Shown piece after piece: positions 27,474 to 37,022 of a DNA stretch of 64,000 nt. The DNA comes from Ensifer sp. IC4062. Lineage in GTDB: Bacteria; Pseudomonadota; Alphaproteobacteria; Rhizobiales; Rhizobiaceae. The stretch covers positions 62,001-126,000 of the forward strand of contig NZ_JADYVD010000002.1 in NCBI RefSeq assembly GCF_020193575.1, given 5' to 3'. The translations under genes and the position numbers were made by a program. The stretch's first letter is position 1, and each line of letters starts with the position of its first letter. The notes beneath the pieces were generated by a model that was given only the letters and a program-made list of their open reading frames with translations, was not told the origin of the DNA and ran no database searches.

Positions 27474-28555
27474 TAGCCATCCTCCTGATGCAGTAGAATC
27501 GTCGAGCCCAGCGCCATCGCTACAACAACTGGTAACCAGGCTGCAACGAACGGAGGCACAATACCGCTGCTCCCGAATGCTTTGACAAGCACGGTGACGA
27601 CATAAAGCACGAAGCCCGAGAGGATTCCACCGAGAATTACGGAGCGCGATTGGTTAAACCGGCTAAATTTTAAGGAGACGCAGGCCGCGATCAGGGTCAT
27701 CGCCACAAGCAGCAGCGGCAGAGCGAGGAGGGAGTGGAATTGCGTTTCCATTGCGTTGGTGGAAAAGCCGAAGGATCGGGCTACCTCGATCTTCCGCGGA
27801 AGGTCAAAAAACTGAATGGAATCAGCCTTTGCCAAGCGCTCTTGGACGAATTCCGCCTTCAGATTGGTGGGAAGCTGTGCCGTTTTTTGACGACGAGGCA
27901 GCTGGCCGCCGCCGGTTTCCGTAACATCGTTAAGAACCCAGTAACCATCTTCGAGTTTCGCAGACTTCGCGTCCTGCCTCTTCGTGATCGTACCCTGTGG
28001 ATCGAAGTGGATGACGGTGACGTTGATCAGCTCCGTGCCGCCGTTCTGAACGGAACGCGCTCCGATGATCGTATCGGTGCCATCATAGATCTGGCGGAGC
28101 CAGGGAATCGAATTTGCTTGGGCGGAACGGGATGAACCCCACTCGGCTTCCAGCGCCTCTGCCCTCTTCGTTCCCCACGCTGCAAGCGGGTTGAGCACAC
28201 CTACGGCGAGCAGACCGAACAAAAACGCGCCGAGGACGAAGGGGCGAAGGAATTGCCAGACGGAAATGCCGGCTGCCCGCGTGACCACCAACTCATAGCG
28301 GCGGTTCAGCGAGATCAATGCGGCCATCGCCGCAAAGAGCGCGATGAAGGGGACCGTCTGCTGTATGATCGTCGGGATGCGAAACGTCGTCATCAGCAGC
28401 GCGCCGCTCACCGTGTAGTGGGGCAGCGCCGACATGCGGCTGGCAAGCTCGCTGAAATCAATGATGAAGATCAGCGCGAAGATGCCGACCAGGAACCAGA
28501 AGGTCGTAATCGTGTAGCGCCTGAAGAAATAGCGGCCGAGCGTGTTGAGGATCAT
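27473..28555 (-). CDS. lptG: LPS export ABC transporter permease LptG
   Basis: A 360-residue inner membrane permease with three helices at each end around a periplasmic beta-jellyroll (~140-260), the YjgP/YjgQ pattern. LptG pairs with LptF and two LptB ATPases to extract LPS from the inner membrane. The N-terminus MILNTLGRYFFRRYTITTF and the coupling region RRYELVVTRAAGISVW are typical. It overlaps lptF by 4 bp and lptD by 1 bp, so translation is probably coupled. LptB is not in the window. Confidence 0.93.
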   Translation of the reverse strand: MILNTLGRYFFRRYTITTFWFLVGIFALIFIIDFSELASRMSALPHYTVSGALLMTTFRIPTIIQQTVPFIALFAAMAALISLNRRYELVVTRAAGISVWQFLRPFVLGAFLFGLLAVGVLNPLAAWGTKRAEALEAEWGSSRSAQANSIPWLRQIYDGTDTIIGARSVQNGGTELINVTVIHFDPQGTITKRQDAKSAKLEDGYWVLNDVTETGGGQLPRRQKTAQLPTNLKAEFVQERLAKADSIQFFDLPRKIEVARSFGFSTNAMETQFHSLLALPLLLVAMTLIAACVSLKFSRFNQSRSVILGGILSGFVLYVVTVLVKAFGSSGIVPPFVAAWLPVVVAMALGSTILLHQEDG

Positions 28556-29724
28556 GAAGCCTGCTCCCCGTCAGCGCCCGCCGGCCGCATGAAGCGGAGC
28601 CGGATCGTGAGCTCGGACAGTTTTTCCCGCCATGTCATCGGTATGTCGAGCCGGCGGTTGCTGGCCAGCTGATGGATTGCAAGTGCGCCTGCTGCGAGCG
28701 GAACGAAATACATGAGCGGAACGAACCAGATGGAATCCTCGGCACTATTTGCCGCGTAGAACGTCATCCATCGGATCACAAGCGCCGCGCTGAGCGCGCT
28801 GATCATCGGATGCACGCGCGCCTCGCGGTGAGATCGCGCATCGCTACTGACGACGAGCGCAATGAGGGCGAACAGTAGCGGGTAGGTCCATTCGGTGAAA
28901 CGCTTGTGGAGCTCGGCCGTAAAGGCCAGCGGCGACCGCTTGTAGGCTGGATCGTTGGGATCGGGGTTGAGCAGGTAGAAAAGGTCGCGATCCTTGGCGC
29001 GGATGTTGGCCTCGCCGACAGCCTTGGTCATGTCGGTCAGATCGAAGGCATAGGAGTCGAACTTGATGACGGAGACGCCGCCATCCGGCAGCTTGCGGTG
29101 GACCTCGCCATCCTTCATCACCAGAGCCGAGCTTTCCTCGTCGACGGCGCCCTCGCGAGCATAATAGACAAGCTCGAAATTCGGATTGCGCGAATCGGCG
29201 ACGAAGATGCCCTGCAGCACGCCGCCGCTGCGGCGGGCGCCGACCTGGACATAAAGTCCATCGGTGATCTTGCGAAAGGCGTTCTCCTGGACGACGGCCG
29301 AGAGCAGATCGGCATGTGCCGTCGCGATCATCCGGCGCACGGCGACCCGTGAATAGGGCTCGACGAAGTTGTCGATGGCAAAGGACAGCACGCTCAGTCC
29401 GGCGGCCAGATAGATGACCGGCCGGATGATCGACATGCGTGAGCTGCCGGCCGCGTTCAGCACCGTCAGTTCAGAATCGGTATTCATTGCGCTGAGCGTC
29501 TGCGTCACGCCGATCACGAGCGCGAATGGGAGTATGATCGGAACGACCGATGGCAGAATCAGCGTCGCAAGTTTCAGGAAGGCGAAGATCGACTGACCGC
29601 TGTCGGTGACCAGGTTCACGTTCGTCAGGGCCTGAGTCGTCCAGACGATACCCATCAGCGGCAGCAGCGTTGCAAGGAACATGGTCGCGGCGCGTCGGAA
29701 AATGTAGCGTTCAATCAGCTTCAT
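28552..29724 (-). CDS. lptF: LPS export ABC transporter permease LptF
   Basis: A 390-residue permease and the partner of LptG. It has N-terminal MKLIERYIFRRAATMFLATL, three helices, the coupling segment SELTVLNAAGSSRM, a periplasmic jellyroll around VVQENAFRKITDGLYVQVG, and three C-terminal helices. It is the first gene of the lptF-lptG-lptD-surA-like-pdxA-rsmA run. The LptF/LptG distinction rests on order and on the N-terminal sequence and could in principle be reversed. Confidence 0.93.
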   Translation of the reverse strand: MKLIERYIFRRAATMFLATLLPLMGIVWTTQALTNVNLVTDSGQSIFAFLKLATLILPSVVPIILPFALVIGVTQTLSAMNTDSELTVLNAAGSSRMSIIRPVIYLAAGLSVLSFAIDNFVEPYSRVAVRRMIATAHADLLSAVVQENAFRKITDGLYVQVGARRSGGVLQGIFVADSRNPNFELVYYAREGAVDEESSALVMKDGEVHRKLPDGGVSVIKFDSYAFDLTDMTKAVGEANIRAKDRDLFYLLNPDPNDPAYKRSPLAFTAELHKRFTEWTYPLLFALIALVVSSDARSHREARVHPMISALSAALVIRWMTFYAANSAEDSIWFVPLMYFVPLAAGALAIHQLASNRRLDIPMTWREKLSELTIRLRFMRPAGADGEQAS

Positions 29725-29851
29725 GTCCGTATCCGGTCCAAATCCTGCTCAAGCCTTCCATACCGCGCTCCCGAGCTTGCGCAACGGCCAACTCATGAAA
29801 GATCGGGTCTCCGCCGATCGTCCCCAAGAATCCGATTCTCGAACAACACGG

Positions 29852-29879
29852 ATAATATAAGGCCAAGAACTGCGGTTAA
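29852..29879 (-). promoter_or_regulatory. Possible promoter of the lptF operon
   Basis: On the minus strand TTAACC and TATTAT are separated by 16 bp, in a locally AT-rich patch within the 312-bp gap between divergent lptF and pepA. No other element was recognised in this gap, and no pepA promoter could be chosen with confidence. Confidence 0.3.
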
Positions 29880-30036
29880 CTGCATGTAAACATGTGCGCG
29901 CATCTTGCCAAGCGGCTGAAAAGCGAGAAGGGTGCGCGCCACAGCTTTGACGGTGGCCGGCGTCGCGAATGTTTGTCACTGTAGCCGTCCGGTAACAGAG
30001 CGGGCGGGTCCAAATCAGAAATGCCCGGAGTGTTAA

Positions 30037-31530
30037 ATGCCGATGAAATTCGAATTCGCTTTCAGCAAGTCCCACCGCCCCGCTGGCGGCGTTGCCGTCC
30101 TTCTTCAGGTCGCTGGTGCCAAGGAAGCGGCCGGTGCGGCGGTTGCGGATCCGGAAGGCGTTTTGCCGAAAGCGGCCAAAGTCGGCAAGTTCACGGGCAA
30201 GGCGCTCTCGACGCTCGACATCGTCGCTCCTCATGGATCGTCGGCCGATCGGATTCTCCTTCTCGGGCTCGGCGATGCATCCGCCCTGACGAATCATGAC
30301 TGGCTGAAGGCCGGCGGCACGGTTGCCGCAAAGTTGCGTTCCGCTGAAAAGGTCACGGTCTTCCTTGATGCTCCGGGTGTCGAAGTGACGGGCAAGGCTG
30401 CCGCCGACTTCGCTCTTGGCATGGAGATGAATGCCTATTCCTTCGATAGCTACAAGACCAAGAAATCCGACGACGAGCCAAAACCTCAGCAAAGGCCGGT
30501 CAAGGTCACGATCGTCACCGGTACGGTGATCGCCGCCAAGAAGGCGTTCGCCGTCGCGCAGGCAGTCGGAGAAGGCGTCTTTCTCGCACGCGACCTCGTC
30601 AACGAGCCTGCCAACGTGCTTGGGCCGGTGGAATTTGCCGCCAAGGCGAAGGAACTGGAAAAGCTTGGTGTCGAAGTGGAAATCCTCACTGAGCGGGAGA
30701 TGAAGAAACTCGGAATGGGCGCGCTGCTTGGCGTTGCCCAGGGCTCGTCCAGGCCGCCGCGCCTGGTCGTCATGCACTGGAAGGGCGGAAAGGCGAAGGA
30801 GAAGCCCATCGCGTTCGTGGGCAAGGGTGTCGTTTTCGACACAGGCGGCATCTCGATCAAGCCCGCTTCCGGCATGGAGGAGATGAAGGGTGACATGGGC
30901 GGCGCCGCCGCGGTCACCGGCCTTATGCATGTGCTCGCCGCGCGGCATGCAAACGTCAACGCAGTCGGCATCATTGGGCTCGTCGAAAACATGCCGGACG
31001 GCAGCGCCCAGAGGCCGGGTGACATCGTCACCTCGATGTCCGGCCAGACGATCGAGGTGATCAACACGGATGCCGAGGGCAGGCTCGTCCTGTGCGATGC
31101 GCTCTGGTACTGCAACGATCGTTTCAAACCGCAGGCGATGATCGATCTCGCGACGCTCACCGGCGCCATTATGGTCGCACTCAGCAGCCACTATGCCGGT
31201 CTGTTCTCGAACGATGAGCGTTTGGCCGAGCGGTTGCTCGCAGCCGGCATCGCGACGCACGAGCGCCTCTGGCGGATGCCGCTCGGTAAAGAATTCGACA
31301 AGATGATCGACAGCAAGTTCGCTGACATGAAGAACACGGGCGGTCGCCACGGCGGCTCGGTGACGGCTGCCCAGTTTCTGAAGCGCTTCGTCAAGGATAC
31401 ACCCTGGGCGCACCTCGACATCGCCGGGACCGCCATGGGCTCGCCCACCGACGAGATCAACCAGTCCTGGGGGTCCGGTTTTGGCGTTCGCCTTCTCGAC
31501 GAGCTGGTCCGCACGGGCTACGAAGCCTGA
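30037..31530 (+). CDS. pepA: Leucyl aminopeptidase (M17)
   Basis: PepA is a cytoplasmic, hexameric two-metal aminopeptidase that removes N-terminal residues from peptides; in some bacteria it also binds DNA. The 497-residue protein has an N-terminal alpha/beta domain (1-170) and a C-terminal catalytic domain. This contains [15 protein letters not shown], the metal ligands in [10 protein letters not shown], and the family signature [14 protein letters not shown] lies 9 nt before the ATG; a second ATG two codons on is also possible. It lies 34 bp upstream of holC, as in many proteobacteria. Confidence 0.96.
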   Translation: MPMKFEFAFSKSHRPAGGVAVLLQVAGAKEAAGAAVADPEGVLPKAAKVGKFTGKALSTLDIVAPHGSSADRILLLGLGDASALTNHDWLKAGGTVAAKLRSAEKVTVFLDAPGVEVTGKAAADFALGMEMNAYSFDSYKTKKSDDEPKPQQRPVKVTIVTGTVIAAKKAFAVAQAVGEGVFLARDLVNEPANVLGPVEFAAKAKELEKLGVEVEILTEREMKKLGMGALLGVAQGSSRPPRLVVMHWKGGKAKEKPIAFVGKGVVFDTGGISIKPASGMEEMKGDMGGAAAVTGLMHVLAARHANVNAVGIIGLVENMPDGSAQRPGDIVTSMSGQTIEVINTDAEGRLVLCDALWYCNDRFKPQAMIDLATLTGAIMVALSSHYAGLFSNDERLAERLLAAGIATHERLWRMPLGKEFDKMIDSKFADMKNTGGRHGGSVTAAQFLKRFVKDTPWAHLDIAGTAMGSPTDEINQSWGSGFGVRLLDELVRTGYEA

Positions 31531-31564
31531 CCGTCATCGCAGCGGGGTTCCGGGAGCGATCGGC

Positions 31565-32014
31565 ATGACCGAAATCCTTTTCTATCACCTGACAGAATCG
31601 AAACTTGAGGACGCACTGCCGCCGCTGCTCGACAAGAGTGTCGAGCGCGGATGGCGGGTGGCGGTGCAAACGATCAATGTAGAGCGGCGCGACGCGCTGG
31701 ACACGCACCTTTGGGTCTACCGCGATGACAGCTTTCTGCCGCATGGTACCGATGCTGGCGACTTCGCGGCGGATCAGCCGATCCTGATCGTTGCCAATGA
31801 CAGCAACCAGAATGCCGCGACGGTACGCTTCATCGTGGATGGCGCGGACCCGCCGCCGGTGATCGATTATGAGCGCGTGGTTTTCATGTTTGACGGTTAT
31901 GATCAGCAGCAGCTCGAGGCGGCACGCGCCCAATGGCGGCGACTCAAGGGGGAGGGGCACAACCTCACCTATTGGCAGCAGAACAGGGACGGAAGGTGGG
32001 AGAAGAAGGCCTAA
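31565..32014 (+). CDS. holC: DNA polymerase III subunit chi
   Basis: HolC links the clamp loader to single-stranded DNA-binding protein at the replication fork. The 149-residue protein has the family pattern TEILFYHLTESKLEDALPPLL at the start, followed by the WVYRDDSFLPHG and VFMFDGYD segments. It follows pepA closely, the usual gene partner. A REP-like hairpin follows and may end the transcript. Confidence 0.93.
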   Translation: MTEILFYHLTESKLEDALPPLLDKSVERGWRVAVQTINVERRDALDTHLWVYRDDSFLPHGTDAGDFAADQPILIVANDSNQNAATVRFIVDGADPPPVIDYERVVFMFDGYDQQQLEAARAQWRRLKGEGHNLTYWQQNRDGRWEKKA

Positions 32015-32062
32015 TTGCCACCCAACGGGGGGAATTGCGCGTGTCCCTCATCCCGCCTGCTG

Positions 32063-32096
32063 GCATCTTCTCCCCGCAAGCGGGGCGAAGGGATGC
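32063..32096. repeat. REP-like hairpin between convergent holC and dehydrogenase genes
   Basis: GCATCTTC-T-CCCCGC-AA-GCGGGG-C-GAAG-G-GATGC folds into a long stem with small mismatches. The core is the same as in the head-to-head copies at 8549-8619. It may act as a shared transcription end. Confidence 0.75.
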
Positions 32097-32127
32097 TAAG
32101 CTAAGCCGCACGAGCCGGTGGATCGAA

Positions 32128-33054
32128 CTAGTCGTGAAATGCCTCGACGAACTTGCGGCGGCCAAGCATGAAGGCGTCGGCGACATGGCGCAAAGGTGCT
32201 AGGTCAACGTCGGATTTGCCAGCCTTGATGAGTTCGGCAAAGCGCCGGTACAGCATCGGATATTCCTGTTCCGGTTCCTCGTGCACGAGCTTGCCGTCCA
32301 CAGCCAATTTGGCGCCACCTTCGGAGAGAACCATCTCGCCGGCATCGGTTTCCGCGACGATGTCCCAACTCTGCTTGCCGGTCTGGCGCCAATCGAATTC
32401 GGCCGAAACGCTGAGCTTGTCCGCGTCGCTGAACGCGATCGTCGCAGCGATCGGTGCGTCGCGGTTCTCCGGAAACTCGAGTGTCGCCGACGTGATGAAG
32501 ATCGGGCGGGGCAGGATATGGGTGACGATCGAGAGCGCGTTGATGCCCGGGTCGAACACACCAAGCCCGCCGGCCGCCCAGATCCACTCCTGATTCGGAT
32601 GCCAGTGGCGGACATCCTCCTTCCAGATGATCTTGACATTGCGGATCGCGGTTGACGCAAGAAATGCCTTGGCAGCTTCGACTGCCGGCGCATAGCGCGA
32701 ATGCCAGCTTGCAAAGAGCGAAACGCCCTTCGTCGCCGCCAGAGCTTCGAGATCGGCAACCTCGCTCAAGGTCGCGCCCGGGGGCTTCTCGAGGAAGACG
32801 TGCTTGCCGGCCTGGAGCGCCACATGTGCCGCCTCATAGCGGTATTGCGGCGGCATGCACAGCGAGACGGCATCGATTGCCGGCACTCCCTCCAGCATGG
32901 CCTCGATGGACTTGAAATTGTCGATGCCGTCAACTGTTCCGTGGCGGCTTGCCGCCGCGATCAGCCGGTAGTCGGCGTTCTTCGAAATGGCCGGCAGGTG
33001 CTGATCGCGCACGATCTTGCCGACGCCGACAATTGCAATTTGAATGGGGGTCAT
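32128..33054 (-). CDS. Gfo/Idh/MocA dehydrogenase, probable D-galactose / L-arabinose 1-dehydrogenase
   Basis: A 308-residue NAD(P)-dependent sugar dehydrogenase. The N-terminal Rossmann part reads IAIVGVGKIVRDQHLPAI, the active-site motif is EKPPGATL, and the C-terminal beta-sheet domain includes WIWAAGGLGVFDPGINALS. These stretches closely resemble the Azospirillum L-arabinose 1-dehydrogenase and Pseudomonas D-galactose 1-dehydrogenase from memory of those sequences. It would oxidise the sugar to a lactone in the cytoplasm. No other pathway gene is nearby, so the natural substrate is not certain. Confidence 0.8.
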   Translation of the reverse strand: MTPIQIAIVGVGKIVRDQHLPAISKNADYRLIAAASRHGTVDGIDNFKSIEAMLEGVPAIDAVSLCMPPQYRYEAAHVALQAGKHVFLEKPPGATLSEVADLEALAATKGVSLFASWHSRYAPAVEAAKAFLASTAIRNVKIIWKEDVRHWHPNQEWIWAAGGLGVFDPGINALSIVTHILPRPIFITSATLEFPENRDAPIAATIAFSDADKLSVSAEFDWRQTGKQSWDIVAETDAGEMVLSEGGAKLAVDGKLVHEEPEQEYPMLYRRFAELIKAGKSDVDLAPLRHVADAFMLGRRKFVEAFHD

Positions 33055-33252
33055 GGTGCTTCGCTCGGATTAGTATGATTTATTCTCGATCCTTGTAGCA
33101 GATTGAAGGCAGCGGGCAAGCGCGTTCGGGCATGCATCACGCTGTCACGCGGATTGCACAAGATGTCGGCGTCCTTTGTCCTCGGCGAGAATAATTGGTT
33201 GTTCGCCGGCAGACGGTACCGGTACCCTAAAGCGGGTTGTTGAGGATTTGCA

Positions 33253-34095
33253 ATGACACAAACCATTCGCCACGCGACGCGCGCCGAACTCGACACGATC
33301 ATCGACTGGGCTGCACGAGAGGGATGGAACCCCGGACTGGAGGACGCCAACGCGTTCTGGGCGGCAGACCCGGAGGGCTATTGGGTTTCGACCGAGGAAG
33401 GAACGCTTGCTGCCGCGATCTCGCTCGTGCGTTACGGCACCGATTACGCGTTTCTCGGGTTTTACGTCGCTCACCCCGCGTATCGTGGCAGGGGCATTGG
33501 TCTGGCTCTGTGGAAGCGGGCGATTGCCGAGGCGGGCGAGCGGACCATTGGGCTCGACGGCGTCGTGGCGCAACAGGAGAACTATCGGAAGTCGGGCTTC
33601 GTCCGGTCTCACGCGAATATTCGCTATGGCGGCGTCGTCGACGTGAAGGAGCCGTCCGGCACGAACCTGATCGAAGCAGCGCCGATCCATGCGCCCGCCT
33701 TGATCGAATACGATCGCGGGTTCAACGCGGCAACGCGCGATGCTTTTCTGCGCGAATGGACGAAGCGATTGAGGACGCGCCGGAGCGTCGTGCTGTTGCG
33801 TGATGGAACGATCACCGGTTACGGAACGCTGCGGGCCTGCAGGGAGGGGTTCAAGATCGGCCCGCTCTTCGCCGACACGGAGACCGGAGCCGATCTCATT
33901 TTTCGCAAGCTTGCCGCAGATGCCAAAGGCGCTCACCTCTATCTCGACATCCCCGAGCCGAACACTTCCGCAAAAGCACTGTGCGATCGCTACAACATGA
34001 AGCCGGTCTTCGAAACCGCCCGTATGTACCGCGGTACGGCACCGGATCTTCCGCTGGGGCAGATCTACGGCATCACGACATTCGAGCTTGGGTGA
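33253..34095 (+). CDS. GNAT family N-acetyltransferase with second acetyltransferase-like domain
   Basis: A 280-residue protein. Residues 1-140 are a GNAT domain with the acetyl-CoA loop in HPAYRGRGIGLALWKRAI and QQENYRKSGF. The second half (~150-280) follows the YitH/DUF1248-type pattern: VVLLRDGTITGYGTLR, IGPLFADTE and a final ARMYRG. Such two-domain proteins are common in Rhizobiales; substrates are unknown. It is divergent from the sugar dehydrogenase, and a palindromic repeat separates it from the convergent ABC-F gene. Confidence 0.85.
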   Translation: MTQTIRHATRAELDTIIDWAAREGWNPGLEDANAFWAADPEGYWVSTEEGTLAAAISLVRYGTDYAFLGFYVAHPAYRGRGIGLALWKRAIAEAGERTIGLDGVVAQQENYRKSGFVRSHANIRYGGVVDVKEPSGTNLIEAAPIHAPALIEYDRGFNAATRDAFLREWTKRLRTRRSVVLLRDGTITGYGTLRACREGFKIGPLFADTETGADLIFRKLAADAKGAHLYLDIPEPNTSAKALCDRYNMKPVFETARMYRGTAPDLPLGQIYGITTFELG

Positions 34096-34113
34096 CTACA
34101 GCATCGTTGTATT

Positions 34114-34154
34114 GCTGCATGATTCCTCAAGTCGATTTTGAGGAAACATGCAGC
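34114..34154. repeat. GCTGCATG palindromic repeat, copy 2
   Basis: GCTGCATGATTCCTCAA pairs with TTGAGGAAACATGCAGC with a single mismatch, giving a 17-bp stem with a 7-nt loop. It is placed between two convergent genes and may serve as their terminator. Confidence 0.8.
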
Positions 34155-34157
34155 GGA

Positions 34158-36047
34158 TCAACTGATCATCGCCTCTTCGTATTCGGTCGAGAGCTCCAGC
34201 CACTGCTCCTCCGCTTCGGCCAGTTTCGCGGCGGCATCTGCGCGCTCCTTGGCCTTCTGCGCGGCCTTTACCGGAGCTTTTTCATACAGGTCCGGATCTG
34301 CGAGCTCGGCGTCAAGTGCCTGAATCAGTTTCTCCAATTTCCCCGTCAAAGATTCGATCTCATTGATCTTTTTCTTGAGAGGTGCCAGCGACGCGCGCCT
34401 GTCTGCATTGGCCTTGCGCTGATCCGCTTTCGACAAGGCCTCGTCCGATCCATTGATCCTCGGCTTGTCGTCCCGGGCCTTAGGGCCGCCGACGATCAGG
34501 CTGCGGTAGTCTTCGAGGTCGCCATCGTAGCTGGCCACCGTTCCCTCGCGCACGAGCCACAGCCGGTCGGCAGTGGCCTCGATCAGATGCCGGTCGTGTG
34601 AGATGAGGATGACCGCACCGGAATAGTCGTTGAGTGCGGTGATCAGTGCGTTGCGGCTGTCAATGTCGAGATGGTTGGTCGGCTCGTCGAGGATCAAGAG
34701 GTTCGGCGCGTCGAAGGCGGCAAGTCCCATCAGAAGCCGCGCCTTCTCGCCGCCGGAAAGATCCTTCGCCGCCGTATCCATCTTTTCTGTCGCAAGGCCC
34801 ATTTGTGCGACGCGCGAGCGAACCTTTGCTTCCGGCGCATCGGGCATGCGGCGGCGGACGTGTTCCACTGCGCTTTGCGTCGGCACCAGATCGTCCAGCT
34901 GATGCTGGGCGAAGAAGCCAATCTTCAGTCCAGGGGCAATCCGGACATCGCCGGCTTCCGCCTGAAGTCGGCCGGAGATGAATTTCGCAAAGGTCGATTT
35001 GCCGTTGCCGTTCGAGCCGAGCAAGGCGATGCGATCGTCGGCGTCGATGCGGAGATTGAGGCGCTTGAGTATCGGCTTGCCCGGTTCGTAGCCGACTGCG
35101 CCGCCCTGGATGGCGACGATCGGAGAAGCCACCTGTTTCTCAGGATCGGGAAATGAAAAGCCCTGAACGTGCTGCTCGATGACGGCCGCCACGGTGCCCA
35201 TGCGCTCCAGCGCCTTGACGCGGCTCTGCGCCTGGCGGGCCTTCGATGCCTTCGCCTTGAAGCGGTCGATGAAGCTCTGCAAATGCTTGCGCGCCGCTTC
35301 GTTCTTGGCCTTCGCCTTCATCTGCAATTCGTCAGCTTCCGCCTTCTGCCGTTCGAACTGGTCATAGGAGCCGCGATAGAAGGTCAGCTTCTTCTGGTCG
35401 AGATGAACGATTGCGTTGACGGCCGTGTTCAGAAGGTCACGATCGTGGCTGATGATAATGACCGTGTGCGGATAGCGGCGGATATAGTCCTCAAGCCACA
35501 ACGTGCCTTCGAGGTCGAGGTAGTTGGTCGGCTCGTCGAGAAGCAGCAGGTCGGGTTCGGAGAAGAGAACGGCCGCCAGGGCCACGCGCATGCGCCAGCC
35601 ACCGGAGAAGGACGAGGCAGGACGCTGCTGCGCCTCATGGTCGAAGCCGAGACCGGCGAGAATGCTCGCCGCGCGCGCTTCCGCCGAGTGGGCGCCGATG
35701 TCGGCAAGTCGCGTCTGGATGTCGGCGATCCGGTGTGGGTCGGTCGCGGTCTCGGCCTCGGCGATGAGCGCGGTGCGTTCCTTGTCCGCCTTGAGCACGA
35801 TCTCGATCAACGGCTCCTCTGTGCCGGGCGCCTCCTGCGCCACCTGGCCGATGCGCGCATTTTTCGGCAACGACACACTGCCGGCTTCCGCCGACAACTC
35901 ACCGGTAATCACCCGGAAGAGCGTCGATTTACCCGCCCCGTTGCGCCCGACGAGCCCCGCCTTCGTGCCCGCCGGAAGCGTCACGGAAGCATTTTCGATG
36001 AGAAGGCGGCCCGCAATGCGGGCGGAGAGACCGGCGATCTGGATCAT
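34158..36047 (-). CDS. ABC-F family ATPase (YheS/Uup-like)
   Basis: A 629-residue soluble protein with two ABC cassettes and no membrane segments. Walker A motifs are GRNGAGKST (~33-41) and GSNGNGKST (~335). The signature motifs are SFSGGWRMR and DLSGGEKAR, with the charged linker between domains rich in Lys, Ala and Glu. A C-terminal coiled coil (KADQRKANADRRASLAPLKK and onward) is present. ABC-F proteins act on ribosomes, tuning elongation or protecting from antibiotics. The domain layout is closest to YheS. The start is an ATG reading MIQIAGLSAR. Confidence 0.92.
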   Translation of the reverse strand: MIQIAGLSARIAGRLLIENASVTLPAGTKAGLVGRNGAGKSTLFRVITGELSAEAGSVSLPKNARIGQVAQEAPGTEEPLIEIVLKADKERTALIAEAETATDPHRIADIQTRLADIGAHSAEARAASILAGLGFDHEAQQRPASSFSGGWRMRVALAAVLFSEPDLLLLDEPTNYLDLEGTLWLEDYIRRYPHTVIIISHDRDLLNTAVNAIVHLDQKKLTFYRGSYDQFERQKAEADELQMKAKAKNEAARKHLQSFIDRFKAKASKARQAQSRVKALERMGTVAAVIEQHVQGFSFPDPEKQVASPIVAIQGGAVGYEPGKPILKRLNLRIDADDRIALLGSNGNGKSTFAKFISGRLQAEAGDVRIAPGLKIGFFAQHQLDDLVPTQSAVEHVRRRMPDAPEAKVRSRVAQMGLATEKMDTAAKDLSGGEKARLLMGLAAFDAPNLLILDEPTNHLDIDSRNALITALNDYSGAVILISHDRHLIEATADRLWLVREGTVASYDGDLEDYRSLIVGGPKARDDKPRINGSDEALSKADQRKANADRRASLAPLKKKINEIESLTGKLEKLIQALDAELADPDLYEKAPVKAAQKAKERADAAAKLAEAEEQWLELSTEYEEAMIS

Positions 36048-36361
36048 GCCGCGCCTTTTGCCCGGACTTTTCCGGGAAGGCAAGTGCGCCGGTGACATCC
36101 GAGACTGGTGGCCGGTGGGGACTTGGCTGCGTTTTTCAAGGGGCGATTGTTATTGAATCGTGGACAACGTGTTCCGATAATCAACACTTCTAAACATCAT
36201 CATGAGGGCCCACATTTGTTGTGGAAGAGCGCTCCCAGGCTTTTCCGACTACCGGATGGGATCGAACGCTATCGGCAAAGGCCACCGCGTTGGAAGGAAA
36301 CCGGTCCGGGCAATTCGTACGAAATCGTCGTTCAAGCAACGACCGCTCAGGAGAGATGATC
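36048..36361. other. Intergenic gap between ABC-F gene and small secreted protein gene
   Basis: This 314-bp stretch separates divergent genes and should contain both promoters. The ribosome site AGGAGAG of the secreted-protein gene is clear at the right edge. No hairpin, repeat or convincing promoter pair was recognised. Confidence 0.45.
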
Positions 36362-36646
36362 ATGAGGAATGCGATCCATACTGCGCTTGCTGCAGCCCTG
36401 GTTGCCACCGCCGTTCTCGGCGGCGCATCCGCCGCCTTTGCCGGCGGCAGCTACTATGAAGGCATTAGCGACAAGCCGCTTTTCACCGACCGGGCTCCCA
36501 AGGCGCGTGACGCTTCGGCCGATGGCGTCCGCGGCCGCAATGGCTCTCTCGACCGCACGTCCACGGGTTCGGTATCGAGCTTTGGCTCGCAGCCTGCCTA
36601 CATTTCGGGCGGCGACGGCGAATATTATCAGGGCATTAGCCGCTAA
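36362..36646 (+). CDS. Small secreted protein, GGSYY family, copy 1
   Basis: A 94-residue protein with a signal peptide (MRNAIHTALAAALVATAVLG, cleavage expected after AFA). The mature part is about 67 residues, Gly/Ser/Arg-rich, without cysteines. It opens with GGSYYEGISDKPLFTDR and ends with GGDGEYYQGISR, so a YYxGIS element brackets it. The neighbouring gene encodes a paralogue with the same opening. I do not recognise a characterised family. Export to the periplasm or beyond is inferred from the signal peptide. AGGAGAG lies 7 nt before the chosen ATG; another ATG two codons earlier is too close to it. Confidence 0.75.
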   Translation: MRNAIHTALAAALVATAVLGGASAAFAGGSYYEGISDKPLFTDRAPKARDASADGVRGRNGSLDRTSTGSVSSFGSQPAYISGGDGEYYQGISR

Positions 36647-36665
36647 CGCAGGCCACCTCCCAAGC

Positions 36666-36695
36666 GCGGGCACGGCGTGAGAACGCCGCGCCCGC
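36666..36695 (+). terminator. Hairpin between the two small secreted protein genes
   Basis: GCGGGC-A-CGGCGT and ACGCCG-C-GCCCGC pair across GAGA, with one mismatched pair. There is no U-run; partial termination or mRNA stabilisation is likely. Confidence 0.5.
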
Positions 36696-36720
36696 ATCCA
36701 TTTCAGCAAGGAACGCTCCT

Positions 36721-37002
36721 ATGAATAAGTCCATTGCAGCCCTTCTCGTTGCCGTCGCTGTGACTGGCGTCGCGTCCACGGCAAGCGCCGGCGGCAGCTA
36801 CTATAAGGGCGTCAGCTCGACGCCGCTCTTCACCGGGCGCGCGGCGGCTTCGGCCGGTACCGGCGTTGCGGCGAGCACCGCCGACAATGGTGAATTTTAT
36901 GCCGGCGTTGACAACAAGTCCGTCGATGCGGCGTCGACCGGCGCGATTGCCAATGGCCGCGCAGCCGTGAACGTCTCGGACGACGACCAGAACGCCCGTT
37001 AA
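36721..37002 (+). CDS. Small secreted protein, GGSYY family, copy 2
   Basis: A 93-residue paralogue of the preceding gene. The signal peptide MNKSIAALLVAVAVTGVAST is followed by ASAGGSYYKGVSSTPLFTGR, aligning with copy 1. A second motif GEFYAGVDNKSVD corresponds to the GEYYQGIS of copy 1 but is followed by 30 more residues (TGAIANGRAAVNVSDDDQNAR end). Ala-rich linker, no cysteine, no transmembrane segment after the signal. Lies 74 bp after copy 1 and probably arose by tandem duplication. Function unknown. Confidence 0.75.
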   Translation: MNKSIAALLVAVAVTGVASTASAGGSYYKGVSSTPLFTGRAAASAGTGVAASTADNGEFYAGVDNKSVDAASTGAIANGRAAVNVSDDDQNAR

Positions 37003-37022
37003 TCTGCCAAACAGGCGAGCCG

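Noticed and set aside
29749-31413. 554-codon open frame antisense to pepA
   Set aside because: pepA is certain from its metal-binding motifs; the antisense frame shows no family resemblance and is explained by third-position GC bias.
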